DNA of 64,000 bases from assembly GCA_024516155.1 (NCBI GenBank), contig JAJJXM010000061.1:302173-366172 (forward strand). The letters are read 5' to 3'. Of the stretch, positions 1-12,889 are shown one piece after another (position 1 is the stretch's first letter; each line of letters starts with the position of its first letter). The DNA comes from Pyronema omphalodes. Taxonomy: Eukaryota > Ascomycota > Pezizomycetes > Pezizales > Pyronemataceae. A program made the translations under genes and the position numbers. The notes beneath the pieces are model-generated. The model did no database searches, had not been told where the DNA came from, and was given only the letters and a program-made list of their open reading frames with translations.

Positions 1-811
1 TGTTGGGTTAACAACGGCACCATTTTGCGTTGGCCGAGCACGAACTTTGAGCAACATCGCGACGCAACTCAACACCGCGCAAAATTCACATCGCGATGTC
101 AACCAGACAACAACAACAATCTGAAGATAACCTAAAATCTCTGTTTGACTAAATAAATATGCGCGATTCTGACGGTTCAAAAATTATCTTCATCGGTTCA
201 TTGGTTGCTGAGATCTCGCACGAGCATGAAAAATGTCAACCCGAACACACAACACAAATTCCAACACCACGGCCCACCACAACATGATATTATTTTGCGA
301 ACACCTGGAATATTGAATTTAGATATATATTATCCATATATAAAATATTTGAGCAAATCGGAATTGATGGCGTGGGTAAAAAGTACTGTAATGTCTGGAA
401 AAACAGTAAATTGGGCACAGCTCTGCCCTGGGCAAAGCTCTGAGAGGCACTTCGTAGAAGTGCCCACGGTTCACGAGCATGCGAGTGACCGGGGGTGGTG
501 CATTAGCGCCACCTTGGCACGAGTAAGACAGTTGTACCCGAGAACACCCCCCCTCCCCCTCACCACCACCCCTCTCCCCCGCGCGCATTTCAATTCAAAC
601 CATACCCTCGATCCTCTACGTTATCAAACCAGACATACCGCTATAATCTACACACAAACATGAGCCACATCACACACATACAATCATTAGAAAGACAGAA
701 AAAAATGACATCGTAAAACATTAATTTCGATCCAAACAAACATAACAACAAGCCCAGATACCGTGACAATTCCTCTGTCGTACTGATCCCACGATTCCTC
801 ATCAAAAAAAA
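1..811. other. Intergenic, 3' flank of the permease gene
   Basis: No convincing gene. The overlapping ORFs on both strands here are short, have no recognisable domain and cover low-complexity CCCTCACC-like sequence near 545-585. A small perfect hairpin (8-bp arms 446-453 and 457-464, 3-nt loop) is present. The segment adjoining 812 is the presumed 3' UTR of the permease. Confidence 0.5.
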
Positions 812-2581
812 CTAATTTCTCCCCTCTTGCGATGTCGATGAGATCCCGTCTTCCGAAGTTTTCACGTTGTCCCCAACAACAGCATCGACTTGTCCTGGTT
901 GGTGCACTTTCAACGCTTCCGCCGCTTCCTTGAAGTACTTTGGACCGCGATACCTTCCTCTTCCACTGACGAACCACCACATGGTAATCAAACTGATCAT
1001 AACCCCGACAATTACACTAGTCCAATTCATGGATTGTAAAGTGACTGGGAAGCTGTATGGGAAGCAGAAAATGACGACAGTGATGATGATATAACCGATG
1101 CTGATGATATTAATCACAAAACCCCACTTTCCGAGATAAAACGGACCGGGGACGATATGTTTCCTTCCTGTTAAAACATGGGGAAGAATCGCCATCAGAT
1201 ATGATAAGGAGCTTAAAACGATATAACTGGTGACTAGTGAGTTAAAGGCAGAAGCCGAGGCGACGTAGAGAACTCCTAAACAGGTGGTCACACAGCCAAC
1301 TGCGATTGTAGACCGCATTGGGGAGATGAATCGCGGGTTGATTTGTCGGAAGAATTCACTTGCAGGAGCCGCTCCATCCCGTGCAAGTGCCCAGAATAAT
1401 CTTCCTCCAGTTGTAAGGGTTCCGATTAATGTGGGGAAGGTTGAGATAAATAACACCATGTAAAGACCGGTAGCACCAGCCACAGTACCAGTGGCTTGAC
1501 GGTAGATAACACCAGTACAGGATTCTGGGCCAGCTGCAAAAACTGCGTCCAAGTCGTCGATGCTGTAGAATAAGGCGACGAGATAAATAAAGGCGGTGGA
1601 GAAACTAATGCACATTTGCATCATGATACCTTGTGGTACCTTTTTTTCGGGTTGTTGAATTTCCTCGGCGATATGCGATTGACAATCCGGAGTTCCGACT
1701 GCAAATGCTGCGTTGATAAGTCCGATCATAAAGACCAAACCCGGACGTCCTGGTGCTACGTGATGGTAATCGTGGAACTCTCGCCAGACTTGACGATGAG
1801 GAGCATGAGTCTTTGGGGTAATAACAAGGACCATAACACTGATAAACCATCCAAATAAAGATATCCACATGGCGATTTTGTTGATCTGGGGTAAAAATCG
1901 ATTGGCGAAAATAACAATGCAGACGCAACTCCAAAGTATGATTTCAAATGCAACGAAAACATACCATCGCTGGAGAGTTCCGGGATAGTTCATCAAGTAC
2001 ACTGATACTATCTCATTTCCAAGAATACTGGAAATCGACGCTGCAGAAAGTAACCATCCGGACATATTTAACCATCCTGCGTACCACCCGGTTAATCGTC
2101 CCCATTTAGGACCTCCAGTAACTGTAGCCCAGTGGTATACACCGCCTGCAGATGGTATCGACGACACGAGTTCCGAAAGCGACGCAGAAATCAATATATA
2201 GAAGCCCGTTGCAACAATTCTATTTTCTGTTAGCAGCTGTATAGTTATACTCATACAAAGCAAGATTTTCATCGCAATGCATTTTTGGTGTGATACATAC
2301 AATCCATAAAGAACAGCCATCGGACCTCCATTGACAATAGAAATACCTATTGTCCCACCAGTTGCAGCCCAGGCACTAAATTATAATTAGTATCTCGTTT
2401 CTCAATGATGTTTATCTCTATCTTTATCTTGACCCATCCCTCGAAATACAAAACAATGTCTGTGTGCTTACTTTGCAACAATAAACCCAAGTCCGGTTAA
2501 ACTAAGAAGTCCAAAGTTTCGTCGAAGTTCTTGTTTATGGCCTAGTACAGTTTCGAACTTAAGGGCGTCTGCATCGGCCAT
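812..2581 (-). CDS. Amino acid/GABA/choline-type permease (APC superfamily)
   Basis: Predicted 530-residue plasma-membrane permease of the fungal APC (HNM1/GABA-permease-like) group, importing amino acids, GABA or choline with protons. I join three exons: 2581-2472, 2375-2301 and 2219-812. The introns begin GTAAGC and GTATGT and end TTTAG and AATAG, with ACTAAT and GCTAAC branch-like sites, and the phases fit exactly. The spliced N-terminus gives the helix-1 substrate-binding signature AWAATGGTIGISIVNGGP (about residues 38-55), which an unspliced ATG near 2320 would lose. Other family hallmarks are SSIPSAGGVYHW, the cytosolic TPDCQSHIAEEI loop and LARDGAAP. About 12 hydrophobic segments are expected, with a hydrophilic tail. 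Start chosen for the MADADALKFE...RRNFGLLSLTGLGF lead, typical of the group. Substrate cannot be decided from sequence. Confidence 0.93.
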
Positions 2582-4448
2582 GATGACGGGGATTGCGTAG
2601 CGTAGCGTATAGTTGGACAGGACCGACAACGACAACAAAAGCGTGTTGTATTGTTTTTTGTTATGTTGTTATCAATTCCTGTATTGTTGTAATCAATCCT
2701 CCTTGAGTGGTTATCGATGTATGGTATCTTGTGTCTGGTATCCGGTGTTCGTGGTCTAGTGGATAGCTCCCACAGCCAGTTTGTATGTCGCTTGCTATTC
2801 CTCGTCTGAAACCTGCTATCAACTCAAGTTTCCCCGGCTACTCGGTCGTAATATAAACTTTTTTTCAACTCCTTGTTGTTGTTCAATCGTATCGTATCGT
2901 ATCGTATCGTATCGTATCGTATCGTAGCGTTAAATAAATAAAAAATTAAAAACAAAAAAAGAGGCTTTCCGTCTGGTGGCGGATGCGTCCCGACTTTTTT
3001 ACCTTTTGGAATTGCGTGCAGATCACGCGTTTGCTTGGATAACAACAGGCAGGACAGGTTGGTGGTGGTTGGTTGGTTAGTTGGTTGGGATATTTTACGC
3101 CGCTATGCCCCATCTTGCATTGCTTTGCATCGTCTCGCATCGCCTTGCAGATATGGTGTACTGCGTTTTTTTTGTTTTTTGTTTTTTTTAATCAGCGGAT
3201 TGCATATTGCTATTGCTACATATTGCTATTGGTATGTATTGATGGTATGGAATGCTATGGGATAAGGAGGGATTCGATATGTGGTGTGGATGGGGTGTGA
3301 GACATAAAAGGAAGGTGCTTCATTAATTACCCCAGTCATGATTAGAGTGTTACAACTTACAGTGTTAGATCGTCCTGGTATATGTCCATGTTCTATGTAT
3401 GCGGAACCCCATATTGTATGTATGGATGATATGGTATGGTGCGCACCCATACTTTGCTTGTAGAATGTTGCAAGATACAGAATGCAGGGTGTAAGGAAGA
3501 CACGAGCACGAGGCGGGTAGCGATATCGTGCACTATGGAATAGCGCCATTTTTTTTTTTTTTTTTCGTTATCGAGTGGCTGATCAATGATGAATTGCGAA
3601 TAGCATATCATAGCATATCCTATCCTATCCTATTCTATCCTATCCTCTCATATTACATTCTATCTATTTTGCCGGGACTTTTTTTTTCAGTATTCTTTTT
3701 TTATTTTTCCATTTTTCATCTTTTAGAGGTTGATACATAGTGATGGCTATACAAGCTATGTAGAAGCTAGCCACCACGGTAGATTACAGAAAGAATAGGT
3801 GTGGGTTCACAAGCTATAAGTTTTTTTTTCGTATGTATGGTAGGTAGGCGATTTCAGGGAAAATGCACTTCATATGCTATGTTATAATTTGTACCTGATA
3901 TAAGTGGGGGTGCGTGACACAAGAGGGGAGAAGGATACTTGAATCCTTGCTTACAAAACTATGGCCAAGGAAGGTTCAAACTCCCGGGTACACGAGTACC
4001 TAGCTATGGCTATGTATGTCTATCTAAGTATGGATGAATTTATTCACTTTTTTCGTTTTTCACTTTTCGTAGTGCTGTTTAGCGGTCAGGTCGGGACAGG
4101 TCTAGGGAGGGAGGTTAGGTCAGACAACAAATGTCTTTCTTTACTTGTGCACTGGCTAGGCTACAATCATACGGATTTATTGTAGGCTCCCGCCGCCCCG
4201 CTCGCCGGATTCGAGTTGGATTATCCAGAGTGATGGATCTGGAAATACTACCTACGTGAACAACTTAGCTTTTTAAGGAGGCTTCCCAAATTCATACATA
4301 TCAAGGAGAAGGAGGAGGGAGTAATAATGGGTGTAACATTTCTTACCTGCTTCTCCTTATATACTGCGGAATATGGCGGAAAAATAAGGCTCTCGGTTGA
4401 AATCTCTTCTCTGATGGACAATATTGAAACACCAAAGAAACCGCCATA
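2582..4448. other. Intergenic region between divergent membrane-protein genes
   Basis: Divergent promoter region of the permease (-) and the rhodopsin-like gene (+). It holds microsatellites (2886-2925 ATCGT x8; CCTAT-like around 3610-3645), a T-run near 3550-3565 and no convincing coding exon. Short ORFs at 3035-3300, 3226-3611 and 3961-4185 are low complexity and overlap on opposite strands. Confidence 0.5.
2886..2925. repeat. ATCGT pentanucleotide microsatellite, 8 copies
   Basis: Eight uninterrupted copies of ATCGT, followed by one degenerate unit. It lies about 300 bp upstream of the permease start, so it may be in its promoter. No function inferred. Confidence 0.9.
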
Positions 4449-5775
4449 ATGATTTCAACTTCCCCAAACAGAGACCAGCTCCGGGTTGAGTCTTGGACTA
4501 TGTATACGCTTGGTGTTTTGACGATTATTGCACGTCTGTAGGTTTCCCCACTATCAGAAAATCTGCATCATAAGTTTGGTTTTTTTGATTAATGAGTCCT
4601 TTGGGTTTAATTAGGTTTTCCCGTCAAATGGTTTTAGGATCTTGGAAGAGATTGCAAATTGAAGATTGGATGATGACTATCAATATTGTACGATGAATCA
4701 CAATTCTTCACACATTCCATCTGATCTTATCTCACATTCCGATGATAATTTAGTTCGTCTACACCATTCTTATGGTATCCGTCAATATTGCAGGTTCGTC
4801 TATCATCTTTGTGTTTTTACACTTCCATCCCTTCTTCCAACATACGCAACTAACAAACCACCAGGTAACACCGCAACAAACCTCTATCGAGAAGGCGAAT
4901 ACGAAACCTTTTCCGACGACGAAATCAAGCGAAGAATCTACGGCAGTAAAATCGTCATCTTACTCGAACAAGCCATGTTAATCTGCACCTATATAACAAA
5001 AGGGTGCATGCTTATGTTATACACCCGACTAGCCTCTCGACTTCCTCATCAAAGATTAATTCGTATCATCACTGCATATTCCGCCTTTGGATTTATTGGA
5101 ACGGAATTGACCTGGTTTTTTAACTGTCGTCCACTTTCTGGATATTGGGCTTTACCGGTACCGGAACGACAATGCGCGACTTATACAAGATATGTGATTG
5201 TCCAGGCGGTTTTCAACCTTTCCAGTGATGTTATGATCCTGGTAGTAGGAATGCCATTGATTATGAAAGCTCGAGTCGACTTGAAGAAAAAGATTATTCT
5301 TGTTGCGGTTTTCGGATTGGGAATATTTGTGGTTCTTGCGGCGATATTAAATAAGTTTTATAACTTCACCAACCCGAATACTACGTTGTATATGTTATGG
5401 TATATACGAGAAGCTAGCACGGCAATTTATGTCGCCAACTTGCCTATGATGTGGCCGTTGTTTAGGAAATGCTTTGGTGTGGGAAGGTTCGATAGAAGTA
5501 CGGATTATTCTAAGGATGCTGTGAGTGCGGTGGAAATGTCACGGAAGAGGATGACAAGATTGGCAAGTCAGAATGGGAATGGAACCGGTAGTGAGGAGGT
5601 TATTTCTGGGGCACATTTAACGATTGAACAAAGAGTTAGTTTTGAGGTTGGTGCGGAATCGAGAAAGAGTAGGACAAGCAGTGAGGATAGAATTGGATAT
5701 GATGTGGAAAGAAGTGGGAATGCTACATATGCGGCAAAGATTAGTATTGGTCCGAAAGATACATCTGCTGTGTAG
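4449..5775 (+). CDS. Rhodopsin-domain (Fung_rhodopsin) seven-transmembrane protein
   Basis: 370-residue integral membrane protein of the large fungal rhodopsin-like family related to PTH11-type receptors. Exons I join: 4449-4537, 4615-4687, 4754-4793 and 4865-5775; all introns are GT-AG and the phases close (1113 nt). The spliced protein has the family order: helix 1, a DW pair (IEDWMMT) before helix 2, a short loop, helix 3 (IVILLEQAMLICTYITKG), then the NCRPLSGYW segment with Cys between helices 4 and 5, the SSDVMILVVGMP helix 6, and a last helix with WYIREASTAIYVANLP. The tail from about residue 280 is Ser/Arg-rich and cytosolic. Members are usually 350-450 residues. Whether it is a receptor and for what ligand is unknown. 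An N-terminal CFEM domain is absent. Confidence 0.9.
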
Positions 5776-7246
5776 ATGGTTTTAGATGGGGAAATTGGCA
5801 TCGGTTCGGCATATTTTCATTGGACATACGGATGGAGTTTGGGTTTATCTTTTTTCTTGCTTTTTGTTCAATATCTTTCGATTGTAGTATAATTAATAAG
5901 CACATGACCGGTCATGCTGTAGATCTAAATGTAACTTAATTTCTCTGCTTAGCAAGAAAAATGAATGAGGAGTTTCGGAGTTTCGAATGATTGTTAGCTG
6001 GAACTTAGAATAATGACTGGAGTTACGGAAGAAACTACACTTTGGACGATCCAGAATCAATTTTAGCGAGCGTAATGTCTATTACGAGGACCGGGGCACA
6101 AAGGACACGGCAGAAGCAGGGTATTCATCGGACCAAGAGAACATGATCTCCTTGTCACAGAACAAATATATCCACACTTGGAGCAAAACCCGAGAAAAAT
6201 AAAGAAAGCTAGTAACGGGTAGGGGAGTTTCCAAACGACATATAATTTCAGCCCGTGCATAAACCACGCGTGACATACATATGCCCTTTCCTATAAATCG
6301 TACAACTTTAATTATTATTCAGAATATTTACCGGAATCAGTGAACATGTAATGACGCAATATGCCGGCTGTTATGGAACGTGGCCGAGACACTATACCGT
6401 TATTAGTATAATAAGAGAATTCTGAACGTTACACAAGTGGAATACGAAGATGTCTTTTAGTTGATATTTTGCCGAGGTAGAATCCCTTAACGCACGATGC
6501 CTTTATAATGCAGGGACGGAACACACTAGTCGATTTCCGGATAGTCTCAGGGTTCAAGAGAAATTTGGAGACAGGGTTTTAACCCAACATAATCCAACCC
6601 AACCCAACACAGTCTTATACCCTGAATTGAATTCAGGCGAAGGCTATCATAAAGCATTCCATCATGTCATATACATAGTGCCGTAGCTATTAGAATATCG
6701 CCGCGTGTTATTCGGAACATGTCAAACTTTAGGCATAATGTTGGTTCGACATGCGTACAGCGTGGAAAAAACATGGCTGGTGATCAATGATCATGAGTAT
6801 TGAGTTCATTAGTTCGCTTACCAACGTAGCTAAAAGGCTAGTTGAATATAGTAGAGTGTATTCTAGATACGATGTCGACATCCGTGTTCTAACTTACTTT
6901 TCGGTGCCGAATGTAAGATATAGTAAAACGTGTTGTGTTGTAGATATAAAAAGTAATCGTATTGACACGTGATGAAGGCTTGTTTAAGAGAAAGTTTTAT
7001 CAAAGTTACAAAAAAAACATGTATTCTATTGAAGTGCAAAACAAAAACAAATGACTAACAAGCATGCATGCAAATGACATCGGTATCGTAAATAGCCCTA
7101 ATCCTTCCCTGGCTTCTGTAACATCGTAAGTGTAGTTTTGATCCCATTTTCTCTCCTGAAATTCCCACCATCCCTTTTTTATCTCCTCTGCAATTCCCAT
7201 GACCGTCTCCCTATCATCTCTACCTTGACGAAACGATCAGACATCC
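5776..7246. other. Intergenic, no gene seen
   Basis: 3' flanks of two convergent genes. Only random-looking ORFs of 60-65 codons are present on either strand, without splice-linked partners I could find. Sequence is moderately AT-rich and unique-looking. Confidence 0.5.
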
Positions 7247-7929
7247 TTAAAAGATACCACGGCGTCTGTATCCCTTTGGCATCTGAACATTTACTGCATC
7301 GGAAGGCAAGATTTTAAAGCCGGGCTTCTTTACAACCTACTATCCATCATTAGCTTCAATCCATTATCAGGAAGTAATCAACTAACCTTAGCGTTCTTGA
7401 CACGCTCCTTGAGTTTCCTTCCATCCTTCTTCTTGTTCTTCTTGCCATAAACCTTGGTCTTAAGTCCCAAGTGTTCAATGTCGTCCTCCCAAACCTCAAC
7501 TGTATACTGCTTGATTCTCTCTGTCGGCATCCCAATATCAATGGGTAGGTTAAGCTTAACCATACATCTTCCTGGAGTAAGATTATAAGCCTTGCTAACA
7601 GCAATGTGGGCACCCTTTGTATTTTCAATCAAGGGGATAGGCTTAGATAAGTCGTAAAGAGTAGCGCCGGCATCCTTAAAGGTGTACTTGAGTAAATCGA
7701 AATGTTCCGAAGTAGTCACTGGTGGGGGTTCCGCAATGATAGGGCTTTGAGGGATTGGTTGCCCAGAAGAATAAAATGCGAAAGGATCAGGGACTGCAAG
7801 GAATTGACTGGCAGTCGAGTACTGCGCAAGGAAGTCATCAAGGCTAATAGGAGGACCGGCAAAGAATCGGTCGTTCGGACCGGTGGGGAAGGGTCCAGTG
7901 TAGTTAGTGTCGACCATAAGGGGTGCCAT
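7247..7929 (-). CDS. Unknown conserved-looking protein, two exons
   Basis: 210-residue soluble protein, not recognised. Exon 1 is 7929-7387; a 50-nt intron (GTTAGT ... GCTAATG ... TAGTAG) leads to exon 2 7336-7247, which reads in frame to a TAA and gives the basic end KGYRRRGIF. Without splicing the protein would stop two codons after the donor. The N-terminal half is Pro/Phe-rich; a compact middle (about residues 75-165) with alternating hydrophobics follows; then a Lys-rich stretch VYGKKNKKKDGRKLKERVK suggests nuclear or RNA/ribosome-associated location, which is inference. No transmembrane segment. Confidence 0.75.
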
Positions 7930-8426
7930 TGTTGTTGATGGGTGGTTGATAGATTTGGTGTTAGTGTTGTCCGTGTGATTAGTAATCGACGCTGTTTACA
8001 CGTCGATGTTGTTTACCTTTTGGTTTGGTTTCCTGTTGCTGGTGTTACAGGAGGTGTTGTCTTGTTGTCGGTGTCGTTGACTTGTTGGTCTTGTATGTGT
8101 TGTGAGTTGTGTCGCGTTGTCGAGTTGTCGAGTGCTGTTTGCTGATGTCGAAGTTGTACTGAGGGGTGGATGAAGACGAAACAAGAGAGGAACAGAACAA
8201 GCGGTTTTATGGAGTCGAGTAGAGCTAGAGTTAGCGTGAAGCTAATGATAGGGCTGACAAGGAGATTGTGGGGGGTCTGGGACTGGGGGTTACTTCGTCA
8301 TGATGGGGGTCCAGGCGGAGTGAATGGGGGTCGAGATAATGACCCTCGATTGATACTTCATGACCAGTATGCTTTCAAAAGAATTTGATATCATAACATT
8401 TAATATTATTGGCGACAATGTCCACA
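7930..8426. other. Promoter region of the 7929 gene and tRNA upstream flank
   Basis: 5' flank of the minus-strand gene ending at 7929. It is strongly GT-rich on the plus strand between 7930 and 8160 (CA-rich in the sense of the gene), typical of a 5' leader. No exon supported. Confidence 0.45.
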
Positions 8427-8510
8427 CCCTCTGTGGTGTAGTTGGTATCACACCGGACTGTAATATTTGCTGCCATCCGTTGGTCACCGGTTCGACTCCG
8501 GTCGGAGGGA
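8427..8510 (+). tRNA. tRNA-Tyr (GTA) with intron
   Basis: Cloverleaf seen by eye: acceptor CCCTCTG pairs with CGGAGGG (one T-G wobble), discriminator A; 3-bp D stem GTG/CAC; anticodon stem CGGA/TCCG around CTGTAA, giving anticodon GTA at 8460-8462; T arm ACCGG-TTCGACT-CCGGT. About 11 nt between the base after the anticodon and the 3' half of the loop is the intron, at the usual 37/38 position. A T-rich Pol III terminator follows at 8515-8520. The outermost anticodon-stem pair is a mismatch. Confidence 0.85.
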
Positions 8511-11190
8511 CATTCTTTTTGCCATTTTTCTTTTGATTCCTTTGAGTATAACACATAAGATACTGCGTATATGTACCATACCAATACTACACACAAACCA
8601 AGTCGCAATTCATAGGCGCCGAATAGATGTTATGAATTCCTGCAGAGGAATAATTCTCAACAAACATACTCCTAACATTTTCCACCTGCCCTCCCCCTCT
8701 CCGCCTCCCTCCCTCCTTCCTGCGCCCCTCAAAGTTCGTTTCCCATAACCCACAGTTTCTGTCGTTGACAACAATCCATAAAACCCATATATACAGTAGA
8801 AATTGACGACACTCGTTCTTGGTATCCGACGGGGGTTTGGGGTCGGGAATTGTTGTGCTCCGGAGTTCAGAGTTCGGTATGATGCAGCCCTGCAGTTCAT
8901 CCAGCAGGTCTCCGGGTTTTGGGAACAGCGGGAGGAGCGGGGGCTTGCTAGCGAGGTCGGGAGAGGTAAGGTATGAAGGTAGGTAGACTCGGCTGATATG
9001 ATGGTAGATTCGGCTGATATTATGGGTTGATACTGCCGATCATGACGGATTGTAACAGTGCCGCTGTGTGGCGGGTTATGGATAACTGCTGTTGGGTTGA
9101 GTATGCGGGATGTGGGATGTGGATTGGAGGTGATGTATAAGGTAGGGTGTGTTGAATATAATTCATCAAAAACCAGGTATCGTGCGTTATGTAATGTGGG
9201 TGATGAGTCATGCGTAATGCGTAGGGTACGCTGAATGTAATTCACCGTAAATCAGGTATCATTCCTTATGTAATGTATGTGATGAGTAATGCATAATAAA
9301 TAACACGTAGGGTTTACATCATGGCATATAACACGGTAAGTTAAGTCAAGAGGTAAAATTAATTGAGTGTAGTGTTAGTTAATCAAATCAAATAACCTGA
9401 TTTCTTTTTCTTCTTCGGTTAAATTCAGTCTTGCAACTCTTCACAGCCCCGTATGGTGCCTGGGCCGGCCAAGATTAAACAGCGTTCCCACGATATCCCG
9501 CCACAGAACATTCTTTACCCTTAAACCTCAACAACTATACCATCATCCTAGTCCACCCCAGTTCATCCCACATCCCAAAACTTGCTACCAGAATCAGCCC
9601 CTCGCCATACTACTTCCATTTCTCCAATCCCTTAGACTTTAAACTTGGTATGGAAAGCGGAAACATACATCAAATACCCACCAATGACGAACGCCGAGGG
9701 GAATTCATCCATATAATTGAAACTGTGGATCATTCCACTAATAATGTGTCCAATATGTATCCAATAGCTCCAATTTGGTATGGAATGTCGAGACTGGGTA
9801 TAAAGTATGTAGTATTTAGTATGTCGTATGCAGTTAGTGGGGTTCATCGATGGGGCGAATGATGGGGCGAATGATGCATCATGAATCCTGAATCCTGAGT
9901 CCTCATCAGCATGGCGCGCGTGGCGCGCGTGGGCCGGCGGCATAACGCATCCAGCTCCCATCGTGGCCATGCCATCACAACCCATAGTAACCGGCAAAAA
10001 CAGCCTCACGCTGGTATTCGATTTTCTAAGTCAAGTTAAGACACGGTATATCTAAGCCCATACAGTTTCAGTAGTCGTTCCCTCGGATCATCCGTGCATG
10101 CCTGTACATCGAAGGTGGCGCCAAACCGGCGGCGGCTCGCTTATCGACCTCTCCGGTCCGTCCGGTCGCGTCGTAACTCGTCGCAGATCATGTCCTGTAC
10201 ATGGATCATTACGTCAGCGATACATATTGATACCCTTTTCCGTCGGCTCCCACTGTACATACATACATTGATTCCGCCTACGCCGGCCACCTTAGTTTTC
10301 GGTTTCCCCGCCTCGGTATAGCAAACAGATCTATGGAATCTCGATATGTAAGCATCGGATGACTATCATTCCTCGGTAATTATGTACTTCCCGAATCGCA
10401 GTAAGGAAATTATTTCAATCGCCGGAAATGTTGCACGGCCACGGACAGTGACAGTATGCGTAGTGAGTGGGCCTGAATGACTGTTACTGTTTGCGGTTGT
10501 GGCATATATATGTGTCGGATCGGATAGGACCGGTATACTACCGCTAGTACTGCTGCTGCTGATATGTACTGGTTTATACTTTGTAGACGATGCGGGATGC
10601 TGGATCGACAGATGGATTTAGGTTCCGTTTAGAGAGAGCTAGGTGTAAGGGCTTACAGACGGTAGGAAAGACGCGAGAGGCGGAAGGCGGGCGCTTGGTT
10701 ACGACTGGCCGTTTATGCACCGTAGGGACGATACAACCGGGGCTTGTATCGGTTCCGTGAGTCGGAAATGCATTTCAATGATATGGAAACGGCTGGAGTG
10801 AATGGTTCTTCGCAGCTGTTGTGAAGCCGGATCGCATTATTCTTTGTCGGCCGGGTGTAAGGTGAAGTGGAGTATGAAGAGATGGAGATGCGGCGGCGGA
10901 CTGGAGCTTAGTTCACCGGTGTCGTCATAAGCCGATTAACGGGGAGAATTCATGTTGTATCACTCTTTTATCCGACTCTGGCCTTGGTTTCACACAAACA
11001 AATCGTCAACGCAGAATGAAATTCGTTTGAAGTTTGAAATTCCCTACAACTGAAGTAACTCCACCATTGCATATAGCCCGTTTACATCAACCTTCCAGGA
11101 TCCGCAGGAGTTCCAGATACTAGACCTCAACCGCATATCATCGGGGTTTGTGATTTCCACCGTAAATTCCACATTGCATCAACTCACTCC
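8511..11190. other. Long intergenic stretch, no gene supported
   Basis: 2.7 kb without a supportable gene. The longest ORF (8610-9245, minus) is simple sequence built from repeated TACATCAC/CCATCAT-like words and lacks domains or signals. Near 9120-9300 two related segments about 70-110 bp apart recur (GGGTGTGTTGAATATAATTCA and GGGTACGCTGAATGTAATTCA), an old local duplication. GC-rich islands occur around 9920 and 10120. Confidence 0.45.
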
Positions 11191-11652
11191 TCAAACCTTC
11201 TTCACCTCCCCCACCTTCTCAATTTCCTCCTCCACCTTCTTTGCCGCCTCAGCCTCCTCCATCTCCCTCCTCCTCATCTCCTTTTTACTCATCCACCAAG
11301 GCTGACACGTCTCCAACACCTCCCTAATATCCAATCTTCTCAAATCCACTCTGGGATCTCTATGCTTGACCTGTCTCCATGGCCCGAAATGGAGCTCGAG
11401 CCACCACATTACATCCACCCGCTTTGTGGACCGTTTTACCTCCTCACTTCCATTCGGGATAAGCTCGGTAGCCTTGCGGAATGGTAAAGGGATGTTGTTG
11501 GTTGGTGGAGCTTTGGTCCGGGGACGAGGCGGTGGGATGTGAGGGCGAGGAAAGGCGGTTTCCCAGGGTTGGATGGGGCGGATGAGGTAGGTTGTTGTTG
11601 TTAGAGTTATTAGGGTGCCGAGGAAGATTAGTGGGCGGGGGAGGACGGGCAT
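11191..11652 (-). CDS. Small membrane-anchored unknown protein
   Basis: 153 residues, single exon, not recognised. One N-terminal hydrophobic segment (about residues 6-24) behind a short Pro/Arg start could be a signal anchor or mitochondrial inner-membrane anchor. A Pro-rich linker follows, then a compact region with conserved-looking WWLELHFGPWRQVKHRDPRV, and a highly charged Glu/Lys coiled C-terminus. The acidic/basic helix and Trp-rich core look like real coding sequence. Function unknown. Confidence 0.55.
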   Translation of the reverse strand: MPVLPRPLIFLGTLITLTTTTYLIRPIQPWETAFPRPHIPPPRPRTKAPPTNNIPLPFRKATELIPNGSEEVKRSTKRVDVMWWLELHFGPWRQVKHRDPRVDLRRLDIREVLETCQPWWMSKKEMRRREMEEAEAAKKVEEEIEKVGEVKKV

Positions 11653-12643
11653 CTTAATGGCGAGATGGTGGTGGCGATGGTTGCGGTGGTATGTAGATGC
11701 TGCGGTGTATTGTGGGATCGCCCTGGATGGACACTGGACGTTGGGGGTGAAGAGGTGTAGAGTTGATGCCAGGTACTGGCGATGAAACGGGGTTGAACGC
11801 CAGGTGGAGGTGGATGTCAGTCATTCAGCACCTCTGAATTAGCAATAGTCAAGAAAATACTCCAAATATCGACGGAAATTGCAATAATTACAACGGATGA
11901 AAAATGAAGACGATATCCAAGAAAATCGATCCAGATACACAAACCGAAATATAAAAAACAACGTTTTGATCCGGCTTGTGTATCTATGGGCTATGAAGGA
12001 GATAAAATGCGGAGTTTCTGGTTGTTAACCTTGACCCTGAAATTGTGATGGGGACTGAAGTATATCAGCGGAATTACGGGGAGACCGTCACAAGCTAGCA
12101 CTCGATCACTGGATTATGCCCTAAACTTATCAATTCGCGGGTTTAAAAATTTTCGATATTCCGAAATTCTGCCCCTTTGAGCATGCGATATTCTTAATCT
12201 GCACACCTCATCTCCTTACATCTTATCTCTTCCGCAGCTTTACTCTCAGCAATCTCAGTATTCATAGGAATGTCGGCAACCTCAGCAAACTCAGTATCCA
12301 CAGAAAATAATCCGACTTGACCTTAAATACAGACTCAGTTATTGTTCTGTACGGACTTGATGAATTAATTTTGCTCTCTCCTTTTCTGATAAATGATCAT
12401 GAGTTTATTTCTTTAACAGCAACAGCGAGTTGCAATTATCATGGTGTGCTGTTGCCGGTGCTGGTGTTTTATGTTTCACGAATGATACTGGCGTGGTGCT
12501 GTGGTTATTTATACTATTGAAACTTGATACACTTTCTCTAGGGATTGACAATTGCAGATTGGGGATTATTCCTGCTATCGGTCATTTGGTATTCCGAACC
12601 TCTGTCCGCTAGGTTTTACAGCGAAAACTAGGAAGGAAACATC
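11653..12643. other. Intergenic, no gene seen
   Basis: 5' flank of the 11652 gene and about 0.9 kb of further unannotated sequence. ORFs at 12317-12612 have no supporting features. Confidence 0.4.
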
Positions 12644-12884
12644 AAAAATAAAACCAAAAATAAAACCAAAAATAAAACCAAAAATAAAACCAAAAATAAA
12701 ACCAAAAATAAAACCAAAAATAAAACCAAAAATAAAACCAAAAATAAAACCAAAAATAAAACCAAAAATAAAACCAAAAATAAAACCAAAAATAAAACCA
12801 AAAATAAAACCAAAAATAAAACCAAAAATAAAACCAAAAATAAAACCAAAAATAAAACCAAATATAAAACCAAATATAAAACCA
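12644..12884. repeat. 12-bp microsatellite (ATAAAACCAAAA), about 20 copies
   Basis: Near-perfect tandem array of a 12-mer; only the last two or three units carry A-to-T changes. Because 12 is a multiple of 3 it stays open in several frames, encoding Lys-Pro-Lys-Ile on the plus strand and Phe-Gly-Phe-Ile on the minus strand. I read these as repeat artefacts and not genes. Confidence 0.95.
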
Positions 12885-12889
12885 ACTAG

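Noticed and set aside
4772..4981. 69-codon ORF inside the rhodopsin-like gene
   Set aside because: It reads through the third intron; splicing explains the sequence better.
8610..9245. 211-codon minus-strand ORF
   Set aside because: Built from simple repeats of CATCAC/TACATA words with no domain; the opposite strand is equally uninformative.
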